DNA of 64,000 nt, taken from the NCBI RefSeq assembly GCF_028769735.1, contig NC_088170.1:55833585-55897584 (forward strand), in the 5' to 3' direction. A program made the position numbers and the translations under genes. Positions 1 through 12,245 of this stretch are shown one piece after another. Position 1 is the stretch's first letter; every line of letters begins with the position of its first letter. Source of the stretch: Zonotrichia leucophrys gambelii. Taxonomy: Eukaryota; Chordata; Aves; Passeriformes; Passerellidae. A model generated the notes under the pieces. The model worked only from the letters and a program-made list of their open reading frames with translations, did no database searches and was not told the origin of the DNA.

Positions 1-1210
1 TATATAATTATTTTCTATGGAATCATCTCTCCCCTTTAATATGTCTACTGCTTTTTAGCAACCCAATCTTATGTTTATATTGTTGTAATTCATAGAAACC
101 AATGACTTTTTAAAGAACTTTCTACATGTTATTGATTTTTTAAAAGTATTTATTCATTACTTTTCTGATTGAGTATAAAATTATAATGAAAATTCATCTG
201 CCTTGAATCTCTATTTTACTTGGTAGTAGAAGCAAAAAGTAATTGGAATTAAAAAAAAAAAAAAAACAACAAAAACCTTGAGTGTGAATAGAAAAGCCCC
301 CCACCCATGGAATAGCTGTGCTAAAGCAATTTTTTGTGTGAGTAAAATGTTTAAAATCCCATTAGGCCTCAAGCTCTTAAATGAAATTTAAGTCTCACAA
401 AGACCTTTCCTTGTTCTCAGGAGGGGGTGATTTCCAAATATATATATAGCTAGTGTCAGATTAAGTTCTTAATGACTGAATTTTTCAGAAAGTCTGCTAG
501 GAATATCTTCAATGACATTCAGCAAACGGTTGTTAAGGAGATCCTTCAGTTTCAGATCTAGCTATAAACTTTTTACACATGATCCTCAGTGCCCTAAGGG
601 GATTCTTTGTGAGGTCAGAGTCTTAGCCAAAGTTATTTGAATACTTTCAAATTATATGCATTAAGTAGTAACTTGAAAACCTGACTACTTAAAGTAAGTG
701 CCATCAATTTTTATCTTGAATAATGGCCTATGATGCTCATGTAGTTATTTTGCAACCAGTATTACATTAAAATCCTGAAGTGTTCTTCACAAAGTCACAT
801 TTTATTCTTACATGAGGCTCCTGCTGTGAGCAGAATTCTTTGCTCACACTCTATTTCCACAGTCATTGTAATAAACTAATTTTGCTGTCACAACAGTCCA
901 ACATATCCAGAGGTATGCCCTTTGGAATACAATTTTCCAATCATGAGGGGAAAGAACTGATTTTTAAAAATTTTAATTAAATCTAGATAAAGTTTCGATC
1001 TGGTCCCTCCCCAGTTAGGAATAGCATTTTCAATTTGATTAACAAATTTTTGAAAGTTATCTACCTGTCTGCTAATTCATTTATTACATTTGCATGTACA
1101 TTTTTATACTGAAAAGTGTGCATATTTCATTATATTTTCACTGAGATGGCCAGTTTACTAAGGATGATCACAGAAGATATTTTAGTGATGTACAGAGTTG
1201 ACTAAGTAAT
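1..1210. other. AT-rich noncoding DNA, no gene seen
   Basis: No open frame of useful length and no recognisable repeat family is visible. The only marked local structure is a 16-base A run at 251-266 followed by an A/C-rich tail, which could be an old poly(A) tract but has no identifiable element attached. Confidence 0.7.
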
Positions 1211-1547
1211 TAAAGAGGGCCTACAAGAAAGATGGAGAGGGATTTTTGACATGGCCAGGTAGTGATAAGATAGGGGTAATGGCTATAAACTGAAAGGGAG
1301 TAGGTTTAGATTTTATATATTGGGTAGAAATTAATTATGGTGAGGGTGGGAAACACTGAAACAGGTTGCCAGAAAAGTTGTGGATGCTTCATCCCTGCAA
1401 GTGTTCAAGGCTAAGCAGAATGGGGCATTGAACAATCTCTCTAGTGAGAGTTGTCTCTGCCCATGGCAGGAGGGTCAGAACCAGAAGATTTGGAGGGTGC
1501 TTTCCTACCCAAACCATTCTATAATTCTATTCTATGACTCTGTGATT
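1211..1547 (+). mobile_element. CR1 LINE, 3'-end fragment
   Basis: This is a 5'-truncated copy of a Chicken Repeat 1 non-LTR retrotransposon. It holds only the end of ORF2 and the 3' untranslated region. The sequence shows the standard order of CR1 3'-end words: a 'gggcctacaagaaagatgg'-like start, 'ggttgccagaaaagttgtgg', 'atgcttcatccctgcaagtg', 'ctgcccatggcaggagg', and a tail of ATTCTAT-type repeats at 1518-1547. The reading frame is destroyed by stops and indels. CR1 elements end in short octamer repeats rather than poly(A) and commonly leave no clear target duplication, which fits. The copy is moderately diverged and inactive. Its left edge is approximate. Confidence 0.95.
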
Positions 1548-4500
1548 ATTCATACTTAATCAGTTGAGAAACAAAAGAATAAAGCTACTTATTTTGTTTT
1601 TATATGCAATGAAGCCTACTAAAAGAAATAGCACTTCATATTCATGAGGTTCTTTTGCACTTTTGATTTAATTTTCTGGCTTTCAATTTATGGTTGCTCC
1701 CAGGTTATTATGCTTTTCTCTCTCAAAAGACTTGGCTAACTGATCTTACTTTATTTCAGTCCCATAAGTTGACTCAATACTGTGCGTGTTTTATTCAGTC
1801 ATCCAAGTTCAGGTTCTTTGTTAAGAAAGTTCTTCTTAGCCTCAATTTCTCTTTTTCCATGCCCATTAAAATTTGGGTTTATTTTATGCAGGTTCATATA
1901 CCATAGCAAACAGACAGCCAAGCTCCACTCCCAGATCTGGAATGGTCTCCTTGCTCCTCCATGCCTAGAGACTGACAGAAGTTGCTGATGAACACATTAA
2001 AGAATTTTTTTTCCTTTAGAGCTCCTTGATCAAGGTGTCATGCTGTACATCAGGGCTAAGCATAAAGCCAAAATATTTCTTCTAGCAAACCTTACTAAAA
2101 TAATAATAAAAAACCAGTTGCGCTTCTGCATTATAAAGATTGGCATTCTAAATAATACAGTAGAAATATATCTAAATAATACAGTAGAGAGATATCTAAT
2201 TCTTGTAATGATGTGTTGTATCAACTTTTAAACTTGAATCCACTGAAAATATTTTGAGCTCTGAAATGCATGTTTGTCTTAATTCTGTCTTTTGAACAAC
2301 TCTCAAGAAAATGTACAGAAGATGTATCATGGCACAGAGACCTTGAATTTCAACAGAAGAGCACTTTTAACATAGTAGATGGTGATGCCTAAGAACTAAA
2401 AAAAGGAGTTATGTAACTGACAGGAAATTTAGGAAACGAGAACAAGGAAAGCACTGTGAATGTTCTTTAGGAAAATTAAACTGAAGTGTCATATCCTTTC
2501 ATTTAGTAAAGTTTTATTCTATTAAATATAATTATTTTCCCTTCAAGTTTTGATGAAGATGAGGTTGCTAGGAAACTCCTGATTTCAGGTGTACCTGTGT
2601 AAATACAGAGTAACTCATTTACACTGACAACTCCTGGACTGAAATAAAAACAATTATGGAGTAATTTTAATGTTTGTTCATGAGTAAAATAAGGAAATAT
2701 TGTTACAAAAGAGACAAAACTCATCTGTCGTCTCCTAGTCTCAAGTCAATATCTGTAATAAGTTATGATAAATTAGATTTATGCCAACCTTGCAAATCCC
2801 TGATTCCTCCCCAGTAGACCTGCACTCAAGATTGCTTTGGAACCATGAATCCATGATTATGGCTCTTACTGATCGAATTAATCTGACAGTAATATTAAGA
2901 GATAAGTGATTATTCTCTGTGTTGTAGGTTCTAAAGGGATGATGGCAACGAAGCTCTCCTCACACCGATAGTGCCTTTGATAGCAGTGCCTGAGTACCTG
3001 TTTACTTTAATGGATCAAAGGGCATTTACTGCTTGTGTAAATGCTACTGTGACTGTAGCACTCACTACCTGTATCTATGCAGCAGTTTGGTATTGACTTG
3101 CTGGGTGATGATAATGAGATTACGCCTTTCACATGTTGGTGCAAGTGGCCATAGGTGTGGCCAATATACCTTCACACACACCCAAGGATCTATCCAGCAT
3201 AAGTCTATAAAAAAAAATCATCTCTCTACTAAAATCCCTGCCAAACAATGCTGCCCATTGCTGCACCAGTGACTTAAAATCAGGTCTGCTAGCAGAATTC
3301 ATTCATCTTTATTTATCACAAGAAATAAATAGAAGATAAGTAGAATAGGATTTTTATTATATCCTTGACAATGATGGAAATATATACTATCCTAATAACA
3401 AAACTGCTTCTGTCTTCCTCTCAGGAGACGACCTAGATTATCACTTTTGTCTAGGCCAGTCTCCCCTTAGCTGAGAAAACCAGCATTGAAGGATCATTAT
3501 AGTCTGTTGCCCTCAGCTGGTGCTAAGAGAAATGCACACAAAAAATCAGCTTCAACAGGGGACCTGCTTTAGAGCTTGGAAGGCTGTGTAACTCCCCACC
3601 ACCACTGGTTCACTTTTGTTTGCTTAATTTTAGCAAGAGCAAAGAGATTCTAACATGGAATATAAATAACTGAAACTTTTTTTTTTAGGATTTTATTGAC
3701 TAGTAAACAGAGTTTTATGATATTTTAGATCTATTTTTTTTTTTTTATATGGTGATAGTGTGGCAAGAGATATGGAACTAAAACTCCAAGTTGTATGTGT
3801 GAAAGTAAATTTTTTCAGTAGTTGTAATTCTGGTATAGGTGATGATGAAGGTTGTGCCTTTATGCACACCCAGCATTCTGAAAATATGAACCCTGTAACT
3901 GGTCCAAAAATTAGACAACAAGTTATTGGCATAGATATAATGCAAATGTCTGGTTTGAGAAAATGGACGTGACTTGTAGATTGATCAGCTCCTGGCCACC
4001 TTCACAAATAAGTATTTGAATAATGGTTACAGGAACTCTAGACATGGGTTTTTGGACAGTTCTCAAGATTCCCCCAGACAGCTCCTGCTATGACTAATCT
4101 AATTTATGTGTTGATTAACACGCTGCATAAGAGCCTCCAGAGATTCACAGGTAGCTGCTGCTGCACAGATTGTACATAGCTAATTGTAAATAGAAACCAT
4201 ACCCAAGGATGAAGAAATTGTCATTTCTAAGTTGTAGAGATGTTTGAGAGATGTTTTTTCTGCAGTTAAAACATCTGATCCCATGTGCTGGGGCAGATGC
4301 ATAGTAGAACAGCTGGTTTATAAAAATTGAGTAGAACAGTGGTTGGGAAAGTCTCAATCAATGCAGCTGAATGTCACAAGAACCCTTTCAATGGAGGCCC
4401 CCATGACTGTCCCAACAGCAGCTGACCATTTGGTTTGGGAGACCTGATTACCCTTCCAGTAATTATTCTCTGCCAACATCAGAGTAATAATTCCTTCGGG

Positions 4501-7500
4501 GAAAGCACTCTGTTGCTCTTTGTGCTCTGTGTTTTCTTCAGAAGGGTTCCTCAAACAGGTGGCCACACACTGCTCAGCAGCTCTGTCAGCAGGGAAATGA
4601 CTCTCTGACTCTCTAGACCCTCCTGAGTGATGAATGTTGTATTATGAACAGTGCCCATCTACCACAGGTGTAAAACATATGTCATCTACATGTTACAAAA
4701 CTTCCCAGGCCTAAACTGCACACAGTGGAGCAATTTTGTCTGTGGACAGGACTTGAATTACCTTTGCATAGGTAATGATCTGCATGCCTTGCTGTCATTA
4801 GTCACACAGTTCTCCACCCAGAAATTCAGGCCACTAATGGTGCTCAATCAAAAATTGATGTTTTATATGTGAGAATGGCATTTTCAAATGCCTGAAGGGA
4901 AGAGATTTGTTCACCTTTTTTTGTTTTTTTAAGGAAAAACGGAACTGAATCTCAATTCCTATCATGTGACAATCAAGGGTACATTCAATTAGCTATGAGC
5001 TACTGCATTGCCAGGAACAGCCTGAACAAGAGTATCCCAAATGCCCTTTGAATCATCCTGTCACACTGTAGCCTGCAGCAGGATGTTGTGCAAGGCTGCC
5101 ACGAAGCCATCCTAACTGCAGATAACCTTCACTTTACCTAACATTATCCCATCTTCTGTTATGGGATGATAAAACATTGATGGAAAATACCTTTATACTC
5201 ATGTTTCTGGCCACAGTTAGAAACGCTGCTTCCTTTTGCTATTCCATGTATTATTTCCATCCTTTAAGCACCCACTAAAGAAAATTGAAGGCCCCACTGC
5301 AAGAGTACTTGGCCTCCCAAGGTCTAGTGTCAGGCATGCCTAACAGGATAACTCTTACAGCAAGGAAGTTCTCTTACTCGAACAAAAACCAAAACAACAA
5401 CAAAAAATAATATAAAAATAAAAAAACTGCTCTGTGGCAGATTGCCCAGAAAGTATCTTTCATAAGGCCTATCTCTACCAGAGATATACCCTGTGTCACC
5501 AGTACTGTCATTCTGACATGTCCTCTAGGCATTCCTCTAAAGGTGGCTCTAATGATGCACCAAGGAGCTGGGAATCCTTAAGGAGTCTGAATATTTCAAA
5601 TGTATTTATCCAAACAGAGACAAAATTGACACTGCTTGCATAAGCAAAGTCATCATGCTCATGTTTATGTGTCACTTGGGTCTGAAGTTACATTACAGAG
5701 AGCAATGTGCCCCTGGTCCTTTGTGTCTCATAGGTGATATGGAACTGCCTACTTTTCTGTCAGACAAGTTTTAGTCTGAAGAGAAAATGTCTTTTCCACA
5801 GTAGGCTCGTCTAAGATTGGCTTCTTTCTAACAAAAATCTTTGGAGAGCTTAAAAAAACAACTATGTTATCTCCCAGAAATTATCAGATTCAGATGGGGT
5901 TAACAGCACAGAGCAAGCACACTAATATAAACCCAGGGGAGACTCGCAGTTCCAAAGTAAATGGCTATATTGGCAAATCTGTGTATGAAGGCAAGATCAT
6001 CTAATCCCTCACTAAAGACCTATATCAGTCTCCTTCCCTGCCCCACACCAGATGGTACCAGCAGTGCTCTTGAGATCTCTGCCCAGAAAAAAGAAGGAGC
6101 TGGTCTGCCTTCACTGCGTGAAAAACAGCATGCCTGCAGTGGTTCTATATTTTGTCTCTATATTCTGCTTTATATGATGAGTGCCTCAAGCATAACAAAG
6201 TAGTAATGAATTTAATTCTCCTGAAAGTGGACTGGACATTTCAGTATTGGCTTATTGGCTATTCCAGCTGTGCCATCATGCTCTTCCTGATTGAATTTAA
6301 ATGTAAACTGAAGGGACTGCTGAAATCATGAGAAGTTGCTTATGGAAGTCTAGACTATCTGGTGTTGCTGCTACATGTTGCCTTAGCAATCAGTCCCTGT
6401 GACAAACAGTTCTGCATCTGATGGGTTGCAAATAGACTGCTACACTGATCAGTATGATAGCTATTGCCATCTCTGCCACCATTTCCCCCATAGGGTTAAT
6501 GCTGGAGGCACAGAAGAGAATTGCTTCTGAAACTTTCATCTCACTGCAGTGTTAAGCTCTACTGATGATGGCTCTTGATTGCCAGAGCCTGCTTTACTGC
6601 ACTAAGGAGCATTTCAATGCAACCATGAGACGCATCCCTTGTCACCAGGGAATTCCCAATTAACCTGCTTCAGCAACACTTACAAAAAAGCTATAGGCAG
6701 TCGATGGATTTTATCCTAATTAGAGGTGTCTTGACTGTTTCTGCAATTAATGTTATACCTGCTGAACATGAACTGGGGCTTGAACTGAACCAATAAATTT
6801 ACATCTGTAAAGTGTACATCAGCTGTTGGTGGAAGGGAAGAACCTTTCAGAACACATCTTACTGGTTTGGACAAAGTGATTCTGTATGAAACAAGAATAC
6901 AGGCTAGAGGGTGACCTGTCTGTCACATTCCTAAGGTCTGCTTTGCTATCTACTAACATTCAATCAGCACTTCAGCAGGAAGGGCAAGAAACACAGGTAA
7001 TTCAAGCAGGCCTCTCAGAAGGTGTGAGAGCTTTTATAAATGAAGTTCATTTCAGATACAGAAAATGCCACAGATCTGAAGTAGGATTTTTTTTTCTGGT
7101 TGTTTTTAATTGACATTCAAAGGTACATATATGTTCAGTTCTGACACATTTTTCTTATTTTTTTGAATTATTCTTTTCCTCCCCTCCACCATTCCCCCCA
7201 ACACCAAGTGCTATATATATATTTTTTTTGTACAATATTTTACAAGGAAAAGAAGAAAAGAAAAAAGCTGTTGTTCCAAAAATGCTCAGCTGAAGATCTC
7301 CAAGAACGTAGTCTGTTTAAATGTACCCTTGATATGGGAAACATTATCCCAGGACGAAAAGGCACCATTCAATATTTGAAGGCTGTCGTCTCTACAGATA
7401 AGAGGAGAAGGAAGTGGTTAAGCAATAAAACTTTTACATACCCAGTAAGCAAGAGGAGAGAAGCAGCAATGAGAATCAGAATTTCCACAGTTTCTTGAAG

Positions 7501-10500
7501 CTACAATAAATGTCTATGAGCAAGTAGGCAGATGCAGTGATGTTAATAAATGCTGCAAACAATACCTTTGGTGAATACAGAGCTCTTAATCCTGATTATA
7601 ACCAGGTTGCCAGGTTGCCAGATTCACTTCTTAATTATCTTCTCGTGTTGTATAAAAGTACCATCTTTTTTGTAACCTTCACTACTTATAATCCTGTTGG
7701 TTTAAAGACATCAGCAGTCATTTAAACCAATCTCTTTTTTTTTCCTACATAAAATAATAATGGAATGACTCAGAACAACTACAGCTCTTTTAAGAATAAG
7801 AACATTATATATTTTAAAGGAATTGACACCTTTCCCTATATAGTGAAAACACAGGGTGCTTCTTTTTCCTTGCCAGTCTGTATTCTGACAGCATACCCAC
7901 AGCTTACCATGTCCTTCTCCAAAGTCCCTATTTTTAGGTCATTCCCTGCTTGGTTCAGGCCCTCGTCTGCTCTCTGCCAATTATCTTAGGCCTAGATGCG
8001 CAAGAGTACCCAAGACATAAAATATCTTCCATGTTGAATGGCACTTGACATTTAAGAAAGTTAATTAACAGGTGTTCATATCAATTTGAAAATTTTAACA
8101 AAATCCATCTCCATCTCTATCTGTGATTCACTAAATTCATGCTCATCTGTTTTTATACAGTGGTTACAGAAAACTACACATATTCCAATGGTTAAAATGC
8201 TGATTAGTTAATGACTATTCATTATTTCTAGAAAGCCTAACAGTTAACCATCAGTAGAAAAAACTAGGATGGAAACTAGGGTGGAAAATTCTGTGTAGAA
8301 AATTTATTATCAGTATTTTCATTATTTGGAAAAACATTCTACATACAAAATCCAATTAATATTTATGAACTTATTATTCATCCAATGCTTGCCTACCATT
8401 TAAACAAGATAATTTTAATATATAGCTTTCTTGGCCATTGATTACAAGAAAGTTTATCCGCTCAAACCATAATAAATTTTCAAAAGGCAAACTGACTAAA
8501 TTTCCATATATAAATCTCTGTGCAGTAAGCAAGTACCTTTCTTCACTGTGGCCTAAAATATACTTTATTGTTTCTAGATGTTCTATACTCACTGATTAAA
8601 AGTATCTTAAAAAAGAAGCTTGAGCTTTGTTCATTCAATGTTTTTTTTTTTGCTTCATTGCTTAAGACACCTGTGAAAATGGATAAATTAGTCCTAAAAC
8701 TTACTTTGTGAAATTTTCATCTTTTTTGGGGATGGGATAGTGAATTTTGCTGCAGTACATGGCTTTACACAAAATCATAGTTACTACTGACATCCTAGAA
8801 ATTGTTTTGGTAGTCTTCCTTGCTCTGTATTCCTGTTCCCTCTTTGGCCAAATGCATAATTTGGAACAGGTTCCATTTGAGATTACTTCCAATTTGATTT
8901 TTCTTTTCCAATAATTTGAAACACCCTATGGAAATATGTTGTTTCTATGAATACATATGCCAGTGAACTCCTTTTCTAAATTATTTCTGGGAAGTGAATA
9001 AATGAGGGCAAAAGGTCAATAGAACTAAAGCTGGTTTGCAACTGAGATTTATGTTTATCAGAAAACGTTACAGCATTTTTACAGATACAGTAATTAACAA
9101 CATTTAATAATACTAATAGTTTCTGTGTTTACTCTGTTGACTGAAACAAGCTCAAAGGTATTATTATATAGATTATTTGCCTTATTGCAGAACGTCTGCT
9201 GGAATACAGAAACAACTGAGTAAACCAGGGACAGAATTTGTGACTGATGCGACAGAGTCAGAGGCATGGTCAGCTCTGACTCACTGTCCCTTGCTCCACA
9301 GTGGGGAATAACACTCCTCATTATAAGCCATCTCCTGGCAATGTACTTCTGTACAAATTCCATCAGTTTTCCACCTATTTACTGTGGTCTGTGTACGATT
9401 ATGAGTTTGTTTTCATTTGTCAGCAGATCCTGAAAAAGGAAGACCTTTAAAAATTAGAGCAATAAGGATTTATGAAGTAATCAGTTTCATAGACCATGAA
9501 TGAACAAAGATCCCCTCAATACAGATCTTTTGATTTTATACTTTTCATTGCCGTTCCAACCTGACTTCATGTCTGAGTAAAGGTAATTATTGAGAATATG
9601 AGAGTTCAAATCATTCAATTCTTCTGGAAAATCAAACCATGAGGATCATTCTTGTCAAATCAATAATGACCTGAACTTCTCTGCCATTGTCTACACAATA
9701 GGCTTTTATTTTCTTACAAGATATCTGTAATTTTCAAAAGCTGCTGGTATGCATTACTTTTTCTTGCTGATCAAAAGTACACACTGTACAGCATTTACAG
9801 CATTCAAAGACCAGGTCCCATTATAAAGGACTTTTTCCACTTTGATGAACACAAGATAGCATTTATTAAATCACAAAATAGCATTGTTAAAATAATATTA
9901 AGGGTATAAATACAATCAGTGAAACCCAATGAATCAGTAACTTTTTTTTCTTTCTGCATTATTTCTAACACACTAGGGTTTAAAGGTAATGCAATCTGTA
10001 GGCACACAATGAGTTATTTCCTGTGCTAGACAGTAGCTATTATTACTTCTGGGATGTAGTAAGGGACTGAAATTATTTCATAGTATAACAGGAGTGTCAG
10101 TTGGAGTCTCCTGCTTGAACCTGGGCTATTGCCAGCAGTGCACAGCTCTATCTGTGTCTGGCAGAATCTTCAAGATGCCCAGGAGAGACATTTCACAGCC
10201 TCTCTGTGCAACTTATATCAGTGAAGTATTACCTACCTTGTGACCTTTCCCCCTCTCAGTACCCAATCTTAGTTTTTCAAGCTGCAGATTGTTATCACTG
10301 TAACAATTTTGTTGTTGAACATTGCTGCAAAGAGTTTGGCAAGGCGACCATTTAAAAAAAAACAAACCAAACATACCCCAACCAACCAAAAAAGCAGCCT
10401 TGATACATCTGCTCTGACAGCACAAACACTGCCATAAATAGGGGCACAAAAGTAGGCTCTAGTGCTTGATATGTTGGCATGTCCCTTTTTTTTTTGGTGG

Positions 10501-11690
10501 GCAGAACAAGAAATGATCCCTGAAAATTCATTCTTGTGTGGTTTTTCTTTCCCAGAAAAAATATGAATTATTACTCAAAAGTAACCACATTTATGTCACT
10601 TTCGTTAGGGAACTCACGATACTTAAAATTTTCAAAAGATAAATAACAATCACTAAATAATAACAGCACTGTTGCGATGCAGGGCGTTAGTAATGAGAGA
10701 TGTTAGAAAATGGTTTTCCAAGCAAACATAAGACTTGGTCTCTACTTAAGAAGAATATGTATTTATGTATTAAAATTAACAACACTGTACTTAAATGAAC
10801 ATTAAAAAATGCCTGAAATCCCTTTTGAGCCTGGAGTAGAATGAAATGTATTCTTAGCTAAGCTCTAGGATTACTAGATATTCCTTGAATTAAAAGTGAG
10901 TATTTAACATCCTTGCAGTTCTTGTATTTCTGCTAAACAGCTCAGAAATCGAATTTAATACACAAGTCCTAAGTCATAAAGAGCAGAAATACGTACTTGC
11001 CTATTTTTAGTTATGAAACAGATAAGTTCATTTGTGAATAAACTGTGGCACAATATAGCAAGTTATAAATTCCTCCAGAACTTGATAATTTAAAGTAAAC
11101 TAACATCTGAAAATACGACCTATGCAAATGTCTTAGCTGGAATACAATACCTGTAGCACAGTATTGAAATCTGTAGAGATCACAACAGAAAACATGAAGT
11201 GTGAAAGGAAACCTTTGGGACTTGTAAAACAATATGTTAAAATATTCTGAAGTTATAAATAGCTCCATGGTTTATCTTTACTGAAAGGGGACTCCCAGAG
11301 ATTGTAATAGAAGATGAATCAACATTGTTGACCTCTTTTCCAAAATCTGTTAGACTGCTCTGTTGGAAAACATAATACTCCATTAATAATTTTTTACAAC
11401 TATAATGCTTTAAATACATAGAGGGAAATAAAAGATGTAGCATATTGAACACATAATTATCTATACAAAGTAAAGATCAGAGGGAAAACTGAGTTATTAT
11501 AGTTGAACTTCACATATTTGTTAGTTTATAAATACATTTATCAAATATAGGTGCGAATATGGAGTATTAACCTGGCTGATGGATGTAAGGCACAAAAGCT
11601 GATTCAATGAGACTTTTAAAAGGGTTTACAGTTGTTCATGTACTCTTAATTAAATGCAAAGGACAAATACTGACAAGATATTCAAGAGGT
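1548..11690. other. Long AT-rich noncoding stretch
   Basis: About 10 kb without a recognisable gene. Open frames here are at most about 110 codons, have no family resemblance, and are rich in Lys/Asn/Phe/Ile as expected from AT-rich noise. Local features are a 9-base tandem copy ('ccaggttg' twice) near 7603-7620, short TA/T tracts near 7213-7230, and a good small hairpin at 9251-9288 that is listed separately. A conserved regulatory element could be present but cannot be recognised by eye. Confidence 0.6.
9251..9288. repeat. Short inverted repeat (hairpin)
   Basis: The left arm at 9251-9263 (gacagagtcagag) pairs fully with 9274-9281 plus 9284-9288 on the right, leaving a 2-base bulge at 9282-9283 and a 10-base loop. 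That gives 13 pairs. It lies in a locally GC-richer patch, about 9190-9330, within AT-rich DNA. It is too short for a typical animal microRNA precursor. A chance inverted repeat or a remnant of an old interspersed element are the alternatives. Confidence 0.6.
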
Positions 11691-11748
11691 AAAAAAAAAA
11701 AAAACAACCCAAAAAAAACCCCCAAAAAACCCAAAACAAAACAAAAAC
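11691..11748. repeat. A-rich tract with regular C runs
   Basis: Fourteen A's are followed by short C runs (CCC, CCCCC, CCC) separated by A runs. The opposite strand is therefore T-rich with G runs. Three C runs of three or more are present, one fewer than the usual four-tract quadruplex or i-motif rule. It is simple low-complexity sequence with no gene. Confidence 0.85.
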
Positions 11749-11939
11749 TCCATTGGCAGCATCAGAAAATCAGATCACTTTGTAAAAAGGTTTACCACTA
11801 CATTCAATCAACATAAAACATTCTACAAAGCATTAACTTGACCCATTCAACCACGCAAACTCCAAGCCCATGGAATTGTTAATTGCATAAAAATTCAGAG
11901 AAGAAGGCAGTAAAAGAAGAAAGAAACAAATATAGCTAC

Positions 11940-12245
11940 CATTCCTGTTTCCAATGGTGTTCAGCTGACCAAGGGGAGGTAGGATCAAGACACGTGCTGG
12001 CGCTGCTTTGTGCTTTAAATACCCTTGGCCTTCCTGAGCCCTTCCCCCAGCTGGGACTTCTGGTCATTTGGCCACTGAGGAGCTGGGTTAGAGGCTCCAG
12101 GGGCTGGTGTGGATCATTGCCCATGGCATTCCAGGGATTTGCATTTCCTGCCAGCCTGGGACACTGGCTCTGGGGCTGGGGTGTTTGGGGCAGGGCACTG
12201 CCAGGCCAGGGCAAGGCCTGACCTGCGCCTTCCCCAACACACATG
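11940..12245 (-). mobile_element. Possible LTR-type repeat, GC-rich
   Basis: This roughly 300-base block is clearly GC-richer than its surroundings. Read on the minus strand it starts near a TGTGTTGGGG sequence at about 12243. It then carries GC-rich U3-like DNA and a TATA-like 'tatttaaagc' (plus-strand 12011-12021), followed by about 70 bases that end near 'ggaaaca'. This layout resembles a solo LTR of an endogenous retrovirus. No target-site duplication could be found at the guessed ends. Overlapping open frames of about 100 codons on both strands are a by-product of high GC and are not genes. A fragment of some other interspersed repeat is an alternative. Confidence 0.35.

Noticed and set aside
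7163..7498. 111-codon frame rich in Lys/Arg
   Set aside because: The basic stretch comes from an A/G-rich segment, and no domain or exon boundaries support it.
9601..9620. tRNA B-box-like 'gagttcaaatc'
   Set aside because: No matching A box or cloverleaf could be built around it.
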